Positions 36,104 through 45,448 of a stretch of DNA of 64,000 bases are shown piece after piece. The notes under the pieces are model-generated. The model was not told where the DNA came from and ran no database searches. It was given only the letters and a program-made list of their open reading frames with translations. Where the stretch lies: NCBI GenBank assembly GCA_028281325.1, contig JANQKC010000021.1, positions 124,001-188,000 on the forward strand. The letters are read 5' to 3'. This stretch comes from Alphaproteobacteria bacterium (GTDB taxonomy: Bacteria > Pseudomonadota > Alphaproteobacteria > UBA8366). The number at the start of each line of letters is the position of its first letter. The stretch's first letter is position 1. Made by a program: the position numbers and the translations under genes.

Positions 36104-37399
36104 TCAGCCCTCGCCGATCACCTCGGGCAGCGCCTTGAGCACGGCCTCGATCTCCGCATGCGTGGTGTAATGGCAGAAGGAAACCCGCACACAGTCGTCC
36201 AGGTGCACGGCGTTCAGCACGAAACGCGAACTGGACGCCGCGTCGCTGCCGCGATGGTGGATGCGGATTCCCCGCGCGTCGAACGCGTCGATGATCTCCG
36301 TGCTCTTGCGGCCGTTCACGGCGAAACAGACCGCGCCCTCGCGGGCCGCCAGTTCAGGATCGCCGATGAGCGTTACGGAGTTGTAGGCGGCAAGCCCCGC
36401 AAGGTCGCCGGAGCCGTTGATCAACCGATCGATCAAGCTGCCCTCATGCGCGGTCGCCGCGTCCATGGCCGCCACGATGCGGTCGCGTTCGTCCTGCGAG
36501 TCGGTGAAATGCGCGCCCAGCCAACACAGATACTCATGCACGGCCGACGCGGCCGCGTATAGGCTGGGGTCCGGGCTGCCGAGCGTCCAGTTGTTCGCGG
36601 GTTTGCCGACCATCTGGTCGTTATGCGGCATGGTGGCCAGGCGTTCGGACATCCAGCCGAACGCGCCGCCCCGCCGCGCGAAAGCCTTGTATGGCGCGAA
36701 CACATAGGCGTCGACGCCGTCCCGCTCGGCGAAGATCGGGCCGTGCGGCGCATGCTGGATGCCGTCGCAGATGATCAGACAATCGGGTGCGACGGCCCGG
36801 ATCGCGGCGGAAATCCCGCCCAGGTCGACGCGCTTTCCGGTGACATGGCTGGTGTGAATGACCGTGGCGAGCCGGGTGTCGGGCCGGATCGCATCGGCGT
36901 AATCCTGCGGCGTGACGACGCCGGTGTCGGCGTTAAGCGGAATATCGACATGCTCGTGGCCGAAGGCCTTGGCCCAGCAAAATGCGGCGTCATGGCTGGC
37001 CGAATGTTCCAGCGAAGAGGACAGCACACTGCCCTGCGCCGCATTCTCCAACCCCGTGCGCGCCCATCGGAACAGTATCTCGGTGCCGGTCGCACCATAG
37101 AGGATTTGCCCGCCTTCGGCGCCGAAGAACAGATGAAGGTGTCGGGTGGCCTGCTTCATCATCTTAGCGATGTGACCCGCCGTCGCGTTCCGCCGGCTCG
37201 GCGAATCCGGGTACGCGGCGATTTCCGCGCTGCGCTCGATGGCCGCCTTCAAGAGAAGCGACCCACCGCCGCTTTCCAGAAAGATCCGCGGGCCGGAGAT
37301 GGGATCGCTCTCCACGTGGAAGAAACGATCGCGGATTTGCGCCATCAGCGCATCGTCGATCGGGCTATTGCTTGCCGTTTGGTTCGAATCTGGTGCCAT
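36104..37399 (-). CDS. PLP-dependent aminotransferase class V (cysteine desulfurase-like)
   Basis: The 431-residue protein belongs to the class-V fold. The expected PLP lysine is in YVFAPYKAFARRGGAFGWM, preceded by the aspartate of LIICDGIQHAPHG and the histidine of SLEHSASHDAAFCWAKA. The cysteine-desulfurase catalytic loop is not evident, so a selenocysteine lyase/transaminase-like reaction is possible. ATG 37399 is used; the open frame continues upstream without family-like sequence. It faces tcuA and the aspartate dehydrogenase-like gene tail to tail and is divergent from the amidohydrolase gene. Confidence 0.8.
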   Translation of the reverse strand: MAPDSNQTASNSPIDDALMAQIRDRFFHVESDPISGPRIFLESGGGSLLLKAAIERSAEIAAYPDSPSRRNATAGHIAKMMKQATRHLHLFFGAEGGQILYGATGTEILFRWARTGLENAAQGSVLSSSLEHSASHDAAFCWAKAFGHEHVDIPLNADTGVVTPQDYADAIRPDTRLATVIHTSHVTGKRVDLGGISAAIRAVAPDCLIICDGIQHAPHGPIFAERDGVDAYVFAPYKAFARRGGAFGWMSERLATMPHNDQMVGKPANNWTLGSPDPSLYAAASAVHEYLCWLGAHFTDSQDERDRIVAAMDAATAHEGSLIDRLINGSGDLAGLAAYNSVTLIGDPELAAREGAVCFAVNGRKSTEIIDAFDARGIRIHHRGSDAASSSRFVLNAVHLDDCVRVSFCHYTTHAEIEAVLKALPEVIGEG

Positions 37400-37568
37400 T
37401 ATGAGGTCGGTTCCCGGGTGAAGTTGACGCCTTCGATCAGCGTCGATGACCCTATGATACGGGACTCGGTATCGCCCGGGCAAAACGCACACGGGAGTTC
37501 GAGACAATCCCAAACCCGGAAACCGGTTTCATCCGGTTATACTTCGGCGGAACGGACGGAGGATCCAT

Positions 37569-38375
37569 ATGCCCATCATCGACGCGCAAATCCATCTTTG
37601 GCGGTCGGGGACGGCGCGCCCGCCCCACCTAACCACGCCCTATCTGGTCGAGGACGCGATCCGCGATATGGACGCCGCCGGCGTTGACGGCGCCATACTG
37701 CATCCGCCGGTGAGCTGGGATCCGGACTCCAACGACCAAGCGGTCGAGGCGGCGCGGGATCATCCCGGACGTTTTGCCGTCCTCGCCAATCCGCCGCTCG
37801 ACACGCCGGAGAGCCCGGACCATATCCGCAGCTGGAAGCAGCGACCCGGCGTACTGGGTTTTCGTTTCTATTTCGGCCAGCCGCACAATCGGACCTGGCC
37901 CCTGGACGGCAGCTTGGATTGGCTATGGCCGGCCGCCGAGGAAGCCGGGATGCCGGTTGCCTTGCTCGCGGGCGACTGGTTGCCGGTCCTGGGCCAAATC
38001 GCGGAACGGCATCCGGGATTGAAGCTGATGGTGGATCATATGGGGGCGCTTCGGGGCGCCAAGGGCGATGCGGCATTCCCGAACATGAAGGAGTTGACGG
38101 CCCTCGCCCGGTATCCGAATGTCGCGGTCAAACTGACGGGCGGCCCGTTCTACGCGGACGACGCCTATCCGTTCAAAAGTCTGCATAAACACTATCGGGC
38201 ACTATACGACGCGTTCGGCCCGCACCGGCTTTTCTGGGGCACCGACATCACGAAAATGCCGTGCTCCTGGCGGCAATGCGTCACCCATTTTCAAGAGATC
38301 GACTGGATTCCCGAGGCAGACAAGAAACGCATCATGGGCGATGCGCTGTGCGACTGGATCGGCTGGAAGCGCTGA
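37569..38375 (+). CDS. Amidohydrolase family 2 protein
   Basis: The 268-residue protein is a TIM-barrel metal hydrolase. It opens IIDAQIHLW, the family-2 version of the metal-binding start, with the second site in LMVDHMGALRG and the terminal aspartate in LFWGTDITKMP. Members hydrolyse lactones or decarboxylate small acids. AGGAGG... bases about five before the ATG support the start. It is divergent from the aminotransferase gene and may use the same promoter region (170 bases). The substrate is unknown. Confidence 0.83.
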   Translation: MPIIDAQIHLWRSGTARPPHLTTPYLVEDAIRDMDAAGVDGAILHPPVSWDPDSNDQAVEAARDHPGRFAVLANPPLDTPESPDHIRSWKQRPGVLGFRFYFGQPHNRTWPLDGSLDWLWPAAEEAGMPVALLAGDWLPVLGQIAERHPGLKLMVDHMGALRGAKGDAAFPNMKELTALARYPNVAVKLTGGPFYADDAYPFKSLHKHYRALYDAFGPHRLFWGTDITKMPCSWRQCVTHFQEIDWIPEADKKRIMGDALCDWIGWKR

Positions 38376-38430
38376 GATCGCGCTATGGCAGGTGAACCAG
38401 CCCCGACGGTTTCCGAAGCCGCTCAGCGCG

Positions 38431-38916
38431 TCAGGCAGTGACGTCCGTCGACGGTTCCTTGCCCGGCGGGTCCAGTTCGGCACGAACGCGCGGCAAGCAT
38501 TCCGGGTGATGCCTTTGCAGAAAGAGGATCAAACCCTCGCGGACATCACAACGAAGTTCCCAAGCATCCGACGAATTGCGCGCACTGACCAAGGCGCGGA
38601 GTTCGACCGTCCGCTCCGTTGCGTTGGTGACCTGCAGGACGCAGGCGTTGCCGTCCCATTTGGGATGGCCGTCTACAAGACGCTTGAGTTCCGCGCGAAC
38701 ACCGTCGACCGGTACGGTGTAGTCCGCATGCACGAAGACCGTCCCGATGATGTCCGCCGTTTTCCGCGTCCAGTTCTGGAACGGCTTCTCGATGAAATCG
38801 TTGAGCGGCACGATCAACCGCCGCTGATCCCAGATTCGGATGACCACATAGGTCATCGCGATCTCTTCGACCCGGCCCCATTCGCCTTCCACGATAACGA
38901 CATCATCGAGGCGGAA
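38431..38916 (-). pseudogene. 5'-truncated MscS-type mechanosensitive channel gene
   Basis: The frame encodes the cytoplasmic C-terminal half of an MscS protein: RLDDVVIVEGEWGRVEEI, then IWDQRRLIVPLNDFIEKPFQNWTRK and the alpha/beta tail, ending at 38431. The pore and membrane helices that must precede RLDDVV are missing; the in-frame sequence upstream (to 39117) has no helix and runs into the phospholipase gene. The breakpoint is thus near 38916. Whether the remaining part is translated is unknown. It faces the amidohydrolase gene. Confidence 0.8.
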
Positions 38917-39055
38917 ACGCCAGTATGGCGGCAATCCCTCCCTGGACTGGGTCGCCAGGACCGCTAGATAGTGAATCTCTACATCGCCCAAGTCGCATTG
39001 GTCCGAGATTATTGTTCGCCCTTCGTCCGACCCTGTAAGAAAAGTTAGCAACGCA

Positions 39056-41182
39056 ATGACGACACTATTGTCACCCGGCCGCAATTGCTGGGCGGTCGAG
39101 CGCGCAACGCGAGCCACGCCGCTTGTGGACGGCTGCGCCTATTTCGACGCCCTCAGGGACGCGCTGCTGCGGGCGGAGCATCAGGTCTTTATCATCGCGT
39201 GGGATATCGACGGCCGCATAAGCCTGCCATCCAAGGAAGGCGCCGATGACGCGCCGGAGGCCCTGAGCGACCTGATCGGATATCTCGCCGCCCGCCGCCC
39301 GGACTTGGAAATCTTCATCCTGCTCTGGGACTACACCATCCTGTACGCCGCCGACCGGCACCTGTTTCTCAAATTCACCTTCGATTGGGACATGCCGGAC
39401 AACGTTCGGTTGGTGCTCGATGATGAAATACCGATGGGCGGGGCCCACCATCAGAAGATCGTCACGATCGACGATAGTCTCGCCTTTGTCGGCGGCATCG
39501 ACCTGACGAAGGGCCGTTGGGATACGCGCGACCACGCCGCGCAGAATCCCCGGCGCATCGACCACGACGGCGCGCCCTATCCCCCCTTTCACGACGTACA
39601 GCTTCTCGTCGACGGTGACGCGGCCCGCAAGATCGCCGATCACTGCCGTTGGCGCTGGCGGGAACGCACCGGCGAGACCATCTCTCCACCCGATGGCCAG
39701 CGGGACATTTGGCCCAGCCGCGATCCGGCTTGGCGGGACGTCCAAGTCGGGATTGCCCGAACGATGCCCGCCACGTTCAAGCGGCCCGATATTCGCGAAA
39801 TCATGCAGCTCTATCTGGATGGCATCGCGAGCGCCGAAAAAACGATCTATATCGAAAATCAATACCTGACGGCGGAACCGATCGCCTACGCGCTTGCCGA
39901 ACGGCTGGAAGAAGAAGACGGGCCGGAAATCGTCATCGTGAGCCAATGGGCGGCATCCGATTGGCTGGAGGAACAGGTCATGGGAATCCGGCGGGCCCTT
40001 TTCGTAGCGCACCTCCGGCGACACGACCGGCATGGCCGGCTCCGTATACTTGCGCCAGTGATCCCTGACCTGCCGCCCCATGAGTATAACCTGCATGCCA
40101 AGGTGATGGTCATCGACGACCGGCTGGTGCAGATCGGATCGGCAAACCTCAACAACCGGTCGATGGGATACGACTCCGAATGCGACCTTGCGATCGACTG
40201 TTCGGACGGTTCCGATCGGGCAGCGGCGCGCGAATTCCGGGATGGCCTTATCGCGGAGCATCTCGGCGCCGATATCGATGCGGTGCGCGCCGAAATCGAC
40301 AAAAAGGGATCGTTGATTGCCGCCATCGAAACGCTCGGCGCGGAAGGCGGCCGTCGCCTGGAAGAGATAGCGACGACCGAAACGCCGCCCGAACCGATCA
40401 CGGCGCTGACCGCGCTTGGCGACCCCGAACGGCCCATTGAGGCATCCGAATGGGTCCGGGACAACCTCATCACGAATGAAGACACGACGGACACGGATAG
40501 GAAAAGCGCCCGGCGGCCCGTTCTCATCGGCTTGGCCGTTCTGCTCGGCTTCGTCGGAATCGCCGCGCTGTGGCAGTTCACCTCGCTTGCCGACTTACTC
40601 GACCCGGCGACCTTCACCGAATCGTTGGAAGGCGTAAAGGGCAGCGGCCTCGGCGGATTAGCGGTCATCGCACTGTTCGTGGTCGGCGGATTGGTCGTTT
40701 TCCCCGTTACGGCGATGATCCTGGCGACGGCAATCGTATTCGGGCCATTCTACGGCTTCGCCTACGCGGCCGCCGGCGCCCTCGTGAGCGCAAGCGTGTC
40801 CTACGGGTTGGGCTGGATCCTGGGCAAGCGCTTCCTGCGGCGGTTCATGGGCGAGCGGGTGCGCGCGTTGAGCCGGCGTCTTGGGGACAAAGGCGTCATG
40901 GCGGTGACCGTGTTGCGCATCATCCCGACGGCGCCTTTCACCTTCATCAACATCATCGCGGGCGCGTCACATATTCGGTTCGTGGACTATGCGATCGGCA
41001 CCGTGCTCGGCATGCTTCCCGGTATCGCCATCTTGTCGTTGACCGGGGAACGTATCGAAAAAGTCTTTCAAGACCCGACGGCCCTGAACATCGGCCTCGC
41101 GATCCTCTTTATCGGATTCTGGTTCCTTCTCGGATGGTCCCTGCAATGGTTTGTGAACTGGCGGCGGGAGCGTGGAGACTGA
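39056..41182 (+). CDS. Phospholipase D-like protein fused to a VTT/DedA membrane domain
   Basis: The 708-residue protein has two HKD catalytic halves. The first is H132-x-K134-D139 (HHQKIVTIDDSLAFVGGIDL); the second is H347-x-K349-D354 (HAKVMVIDDRLVQIGSANLNNRS). After a charged linker (about 430-480) comes a VTT/SNARE-associated membrane domain from about 485 to 700, with VGGLVVFPVTAMILATAI and RIIPTAPFTFINIIAGAS. The fusion points to phospholipid transphosphatidylation or turnover at the inner membrane. The start ATG overlaps the old mscS upstream region. It overlaps the next gene by 11 bases. Confidence 0.9.
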   Translation: MTTLLSPGRNCWAVERATRATPLVDGCAYFDALRDALLRAEHQVFIIAWDIDGRISLPSKEGADDAPEALSDLIGYLAARRPDLEIFILLWDYTILYAADRHLFLKFTFDWDMPDNVRLVLDDEIPMGGAHHQKIVTIDDSLAFVGGIDLTKGRWDTRDHAAQNPRRIDHDGAPYPPFHDVQLLVDGDAARKIADHCRWRWRERTGETISPPDGQRDIWPSRDPAWRDVQVGIARTMPATFKRPDIREIMQLYLDGIASAEKTIYIENQYLTAEPIAYALAERLEEEDGPEIVIVSQWAASDWLEEQVMGIRRALFVAHLRRHDRHGRLRILAPVIPDLPPHEYNLHAKVMVIDDRLVQIGSANLNNRSMGYDSECDLAIDCSDGSDRAAAREFRDGLIAEHLGADIDAVRAEIDKKGSLIAAIETLGAEGGRRLEEIATTETPPEPITALTALGDPERPIEASEWVRDNLITNEDTTDTDRKSARRPVLIGLAVLLGFVGIAALWQFTSLADLLDPATFTESLEGVKGSGLGGLAVIALFVVGGLVVFPVTAMILATAIVFGPFYGFAYAAAGALVSASVSYGLGWILGKRFLRRFMGERVRALSRRLGDKGVMAVTVLRIIPTAPFTFINIIAGASHIRFVDYAIGTVLGMLPGIAILSLTGERIEKVFQDPTALNIGLAILFIGFWFLLGWSLQWFVNWRRERGD

Positions 41183-41912
41183 ACCGGACAAGCGCGGACG
41201 CGCCGCAGGTCATCGCATCGCCGTTGCGAGCTACAACATCCACTCCTGCATCGGCATGGACCGACGATACGACCCGGACCGAATTCGGCGCGTTCTGGCC
41301 GAGTTGAACGCGGATGTCTACGGATTGCAGGAAGTCGGCGAGCGCCCGAAATATGACGATGCCATCGACCAATTCAGATTCTTCGCCGAGCGAACCGGAA
41401 TGCATGCGGTCGCCGGACCCAACCTGATCGACGGGCGTCTTGCATACGGCAACGCCCTCTTGAGCCGTTGGCCGGTCATCGAGCATCGTCTCATCCGGCT
41501 GGGCGTCCCCGGTCGCGAACCGCGCGGCGCGATCGCCGCGACCGTGCAATACGGCGGCCGGCCGGTGCAGATCGTGAACACGCATCTGGGCCTGCAACAG
41601 GACGAACGGCGCAAGCAGATCGAAATGCTGCGCAGTGCCATATCGCACGTGCCCCTGCCGACCATCTTCCTGGGTGACTACAATGTCTGGGAGCGTGGAC
41701 AACGCGCGCTCGCCCCGTTGGGCGCACCGCCGAGCCGCACCGCACCGAGAACATTCACCTCGTGGGTTCCGCTCTTGGCGCTGGACCGGATATGGGGCGG
41801 ACCCGGCATCACCATCGTCCAAATCGATACGCATAAAACGGTTGAAAGCAGGCAAGCGTCGGATCACCTTCCGGTGAAGGCGATCATCGAACTTCCGCAG
41901 GCGGCATCGTGA
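41172..41912 (+). CDS. Endonuclease/exonuclease/phosphatase family protein
   Basis: The 246-residue protein shows all the family's metal and catalytic blocks: ASYNIHSCIG near residue 20, GLQEVG, VNTHLGLQ, FLGDYNVW and ASDHLPV. Members range from nucleases to phosphodiesterases acting on lipid head groups. The start is GTG 41172, overlapping the phospholipase stop by 11 bases, so the two are translated together. That coupling, known from other bacterial PLD-EEP pairs, argues for a lipid phosphodiesterase role rather than DNA repair (inference). Confidence 0.88.
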   Translation: METEPDKRGRAAGHRIAVASYNIHSCIGMDRRYDPDRIRRVLAELNADVYGLQEVGERPKYDDAIDQFRFFAERTGMHAVAGPNLIDGRLAYGNALLSRWPVIEHRLIRLGVPGREPRGAIAATVQYGGRPVQIVNTHLGLQQDERRKQIEMLRSAISHVPLPTIFLGDYNVWERGQRALAPLGAPPSRTAPRTFTSWVPLLALDRIWGGPGITIVQIDTHKTVESRQASDHLPVKAIIELPQAAS

Positions 41913-42017
41913 GAAGACCCAACGATCGGTTATCCCTGCCGCAACAGCCCCTAACCCGCGTCTGCGGGCCGACCATGCTGTGCGCCCGAATTCAGCCGCC
42001 GGCCCCTAGCGGCAAGG

Positions 42018-43541
42018 TCACGCTTTTTTCCGGCCGTTTTTCGGCGACGCCCCGTCGCGCATATGCAGGAACAGCGGCGCCAACAGCGAAATGACGCACA
42101 ACACCCAGAGCGTAATGCTAATGCCGCTGTTGAAGAATATCTCATGCCCGCCGATCCGCGTGGCCCGTAGGTAATTCGCCTCGATGATCGGTCCGAGAAT
42201 GAACGCCAGCAGGAAGGCGGGAATGGGATAGTTGTAAATCTTCATCGCCACGCCGACGAGGCCGAAAAAGACCATGACCAGAATATCGAAAGCGATGAAG
42301 CGCCACGCGAAGGCGCCGACGAAGAGCAGCACGAAGACGATCGGCACGAGCACGCGCGTGGGCGTAAAGGCGACCCGCTTGAAATAGCGTGCGGCGGGGA
42401 TACCGATAATCGCGACGAGGGCCGCCGAAATGAAAAGCGAGAACAAGATCGCGTAGGCTTCGGCCTGGAAGTTGATGAACAGACGTGGCCCCGGGCGGAC
42501 GCCGTGAAGAAACAACGCCGCCAGCATCAGCGTCGTCGAGGCGCTGCCGGGCAGGCCCAAGGTGAGCAACGGCACCACGGCGCCGGCGGCGACCGCGTTA
42601 TTGCCGGAATCGGTCGCCACCAGTCCATCGGGATGCCCCGTACCGAACTTTTCCTTTACGCGCGACCACTGTCTCGCCAATCCGTAACACACGAAGGTGC
42701 CGATCGCCGCGCCGGCGCCGGGGATAAAGCCGACGACCGTGCCGACGATGCTCGACCGAATCAGCGTGATCCGGTACTTCATCGCGTGAACGAAGCCGCT
42801 CCAAACCTCCCGGTCGTCGCCGAAGGTCATCTCTTTTTGCGCTACGGATTTTTGGCGCAACAGGAACAAGAGTTCGGAAAACCCGAACAGGCCCAGGATC
42901 ACGGGAACGAGCGCCAATCCGTCGAACAGTTCCAGCATGCCGAAGGTGCCGCGTTCGAACGCCGTCGCCGAATCCGCGCCGACGAAGGCGAACAAAAGAC
43001 CCAGCGCCGTCGCCATGAGCCCTTTCGCCAGGTTGTCGCCGGTCAAGGCGCTCACCACCGTCAGTCCGAATAGCGCAACCATGAACAGTTCCGCCGGCCC
43101 GAAGCGCAGCGCAAACGTACCCACGATCGGGGCGAAGACGAGGGCGGCGGTCGCGCCGAACAATGCCCCGATGGACGACGCGCCCAACGATACGCCAAGC
43201 GCAAATCCCGCCCGGCCTTGTTGCGCCATCGGATACCCTTCCAGGGTACTCGCGGCGGTGCCCCCGGTCCCCGGCACGTTGATCAGAATCGCGGGGATCG
43301 ACCCGGCCGCCTGTGCCGCGAAATACAGCGCGGACATCGCGATGATCGCCGTCATCGGGTCGATCAACAGCGTAAACGGCAGCATAATTGCCATCAGGTT
43401 CGCATCGTTGAACCCGGGGATCGCGCCAACGATGAACCCCAAGGAGAATCCAAGAACCAGGAAGACGAAGGTCTTTACGGTAAAGAGATAGCCGAGCCCT
43501 GTTTGAATCGAGCCCAAGTCGTAGAGCGCGGTCGGCTCCAT
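42018..43541 (-). CDS. tctA: Tripartite tricarboxylate transporter, large permease TctA (system 2)
   Basis: This is the large subunit of a second TTT importer. The protein has 507 residues and about 12 helices. Landmarks are LGFSLGFIVGAIPGFNDANLMAI, IPAILINVPGTGGTAASTLEGYPMAQQG and GFIPGAGAAIGTFVCYGL with LTLGLPGSASTTLMLAALFLHG. It is last in tctC-tctB-tctA and begins 62 bases after tctB. Identity to system 1 is low outside the motifs, which suggests separate origin rather than recent duplication. Confidence 0.93.
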   Translation of the reverse strand: MEPTALYDLGSIQTGLGYLFTVKTFVFLVLGFSLGFIVGAIPGFNDANLMAIMLPFTLLIDPMTAIIAMSALYFAAQAAGSIPAILINVPGTGGTAASTLEGYPMAQQGRAGFALGVSLGASSIGALFGATAALVFAPIVGTFALRFGPAELFMVALFGLTVVSALTGDNLAKGLMATALGLLFAFVGADSATAFERGTFGMLELFDGLALVPVILGLFGFSELLFLLRQKSVAQKEMTFGDDREVWSGFVHAMKYRITLIRSSIVGTVVGFIPGAGAAIGTFVCYGLARQWSRVKEKFGTGHPDGLVATDSGNNAVAAGAVVPLLTLGLPGSASTTLMLAALFLHGVRPGPRLFINFQAEAYAILFSLFISAALVAIIGIPAARYFKRVAFTPTRVLVPIVFVLLFVGAFAWRFIAFDILVMVFFGLVGVAMKIYNYPIPAFLLAFILGPIIEANYLRATRIGGHEIFFNSGISITLWVLCVISLLAPLFLHMRDGASPKNGRKKA

Positions 43542-43603
43542 AGTTGCTCCTATCGCCGGTTAGTCCTGACCGTCGATTCCGACGGCTTGCGGCTGAACGC
43601 CCT

Positions 43604-44074
43604 TCATCGGAAGAACTTCGGCGTCGGTATGTTGAATTGCATGAGTTCGGCGACGCCGAATATCACCGCGCTGGTGACAAGCGTCCCGGCCAGCACCGTT
43701 CGCCAGGGATTCCCGGCAACGCGAAGCCCGACGGCGAGGAAGACGACGTTGGCCGGGTGAAAGCCGACATAGTCGAACAGTATGTAGTAACCGACCGACA
43801 GACCAACGAAAGCCAATTCTCGTTGAAAACCGAGAAGGCTGCCCCATGCCGAGCCGCTGCCGGGCTCGGCCGTTTCCGTCCCCGCTTTCGGGCCGGTCCA
43901 AACCATCCCGTTCCGCAGGATGATGACCACGGCGAGCACGAGGATGAACACCATGACGCCGTCGGGAACCGCGCGCGCGGCGCGCGGGGCGCCCTCAAGT
44001 TGACTCCAATACGCCGCCACCCAAAGCAGGGCCAGCGCCGGAAATATCACTTCCTTCCACCGAATCGACATCAT
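43604..44074 (-). CDS. tctB: Tripartite tricarboxylate transporter, small permease TctB (system 2)
   Basis: The 156-residue protein has four hydrophobic segments (about 9-25, 37-56, 85-105, 112-146) with a loop around residues 58-82 rich in Gly, Ser and acidic residues. It is assigned by position and topology. ATG 44074 is used with AAGG about five bases upstream; a second ATG directly follows. It is 68 bases after tctC. Confidence 0.84.
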   Translation of the reverse strand: MMSIRWKEVIFPALALLWVAAYWSQLEGAPRAARAVPDGVMVFILVLAVVIILRNGMVWTGPKAGTETAEPGSGSAWGSLLGFQRELAFVGLSVGYYILFDYVGFHPANVVFLAVGLRVAGNPWRTVLAGTLVTSAVIFGVAELMQFNIPTPKFFR

Positions 44075-44142
44075 GCGAACCTTGTTGCGGGTAAGACTGC
44101 ATCCCCGGCGCAACCGCGCCGGGGAGTATCAGGTCGCGCGGC

Positions 44143-45174
44143 CTACATGTTGTCGAGGTCGGCTTCCATTGCCGGTTTGATTTCGGCAAGCATCTCAAGA
44201 TAGTCATTCATGAATTTCGTGCACGCATCGCCGTCCATCTCCTTCAGGAAGGGCGTCAGGTTTTGCGTTTCGGCCGCTTTCAGGAAGGTCTCGCTCTTGG
44301 TGGCCTGACCCCAGGTGGACACCAACTTATCGTATGTCGCCGGGTTATCCTTTTTCACCGCGGCGGAGCAATACATGGCGTAGGGCTCTTCCAGGTTCGG
44401 CATCTTGACGTCGAGCACGTCATTGACCGGCACCGGCGTCCACAGATCGGGGGCGGGATTCTTCGGCTGGAAGATACCGATCGCCTTGGTGAGTTCGAAC
44501 ACATGCATCGCCGACCAATATGGCGCCATGCAGGCGGAGACATGACCGCCCGCCACCGCGTTCCGCGCGCCCGACCCACCGCCGAACGCCACGGCCTTGA
44601 GGTTGGCGCCCGTCCGTTCCCGAAGCAGCACGGTGGCCGCATGCGCGGCCGACATCGGCGTCGAAACGCTCACGGTAAACGGAAAACGACTCTTCTTGGC
44701 TTCGTTGATGTACTCGTCGATGGAGTTCCACTTGGCATCCTTCTTCACCAGCAGGACATTGGGATCGGAGAACATCGCGCCGATCCAGCTGATGTCGTTG
44801 AACTTGTAGCCCTTCACCTTGTTGAGTTCGAACAGCCAGGCGACATGGGTCACCGGGAAGTACTGCAGCATATGTCCATCGGGCTTGGACCGCAGCATGT
44901 GGATCATGGCGATAACGCCGCTGGCGCCTTTCATGATCGAGTATTTGACCGGCTGCTTGCCGCCCAGCGCATCGGCCCAGGCCGGACCGATCAATCGTGC
45001 GGACCGGTCCGTGCCGCCGCCGGCCGATGAGCCGATCAAAATCTCCACGGCCTTCGACGGGAAAGGGGCCGCGGCGCGCGCCGGCAGCACCAGTCCCGGC
45101 GCGGCTAACCCTAGAGACAGCGCTCCGGCACCACGCAGCACTCCCCGGCGGTCAACGTTTTTCATGGATTCCAT
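44143..45174 (-). CDS. tctC: TTT-family binding protein TctC/Bug with twin-arginine signal (system 2)
   Basis: The 343-residue receptor of the second TTT system has a twin-arginine signal: VDRRGVLRGAGALSLGLAAPG, with cleavage probably after PARA near 35. The mature part opens PFPSKAVEILIGSSAGGGTDRSARLIG. A Tat export route is unusual but known for Bug proteins. ATG 45174 is preferred, with GGAG 11 bases before it; a second ATG three codons on is possible. It is divergent from the amidase gene across 274 bases. Confidence 0.9.
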   Translation of the reverse strand: MESMKNVDRRGVLRGAGALSLGLAAPGLVLPARAAAPFPSKAVEILIGSSAGGGTDRSARLIGPAWADALGGKQPVKYSIMKGASGVIAMIHMLRSKPDGHMLQYFPVTHVAWLFELNKVKGYKFNDISWIGAMFSDPNVLLVKKDAKWNSIDEYINEAKKSRFPFTVSVSTPMSAAHAATVLLRERTGANLKAVAFGGGSGARNAVAGGHVSACMAPYWSAMHVFELTKAIGIFQPKNPAPDLWTPVPVNDVLDVKMPNLEEPYAMYCSAAVKKDNPATYDKLVSTWGQATKSETFLKAAETQNLTPFLKEMDGDACTKFMNDYLEMLAEIKPAMEADLDNM

Positions 45175-45448
45175 GGTCAGCTCTTCTCCTATTTCCAGTT
45201 GTCTCAAACCTTACGTCGGACAAAGCAAGTCGATGGCGCGCAAGGCTCATGTCCCTTGCGCGTTGCCGCAAATTCGCCGAACTCATGGATTGTTGTGATG
45301 ACGCGTTTTCCCCACTTTATAGGATGATCGAGACTCATGACAAATCGAGCCCGATTCCCTCTCCACCCAAGGGATCCGGCGGAATTGGACGGCATACGCA
45401 TTTGATGATTTAACCGGTCTTACCGTCCAAACCCTCGCGGGAGAACAC

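Noticed and set aside
38431-39117. MscS frame read as a complete 228-residue gene
   Set aside because: The sequence before RLDDVV has no membrane helix and overlaps the phospholipase gene start, so the gene is truncated.
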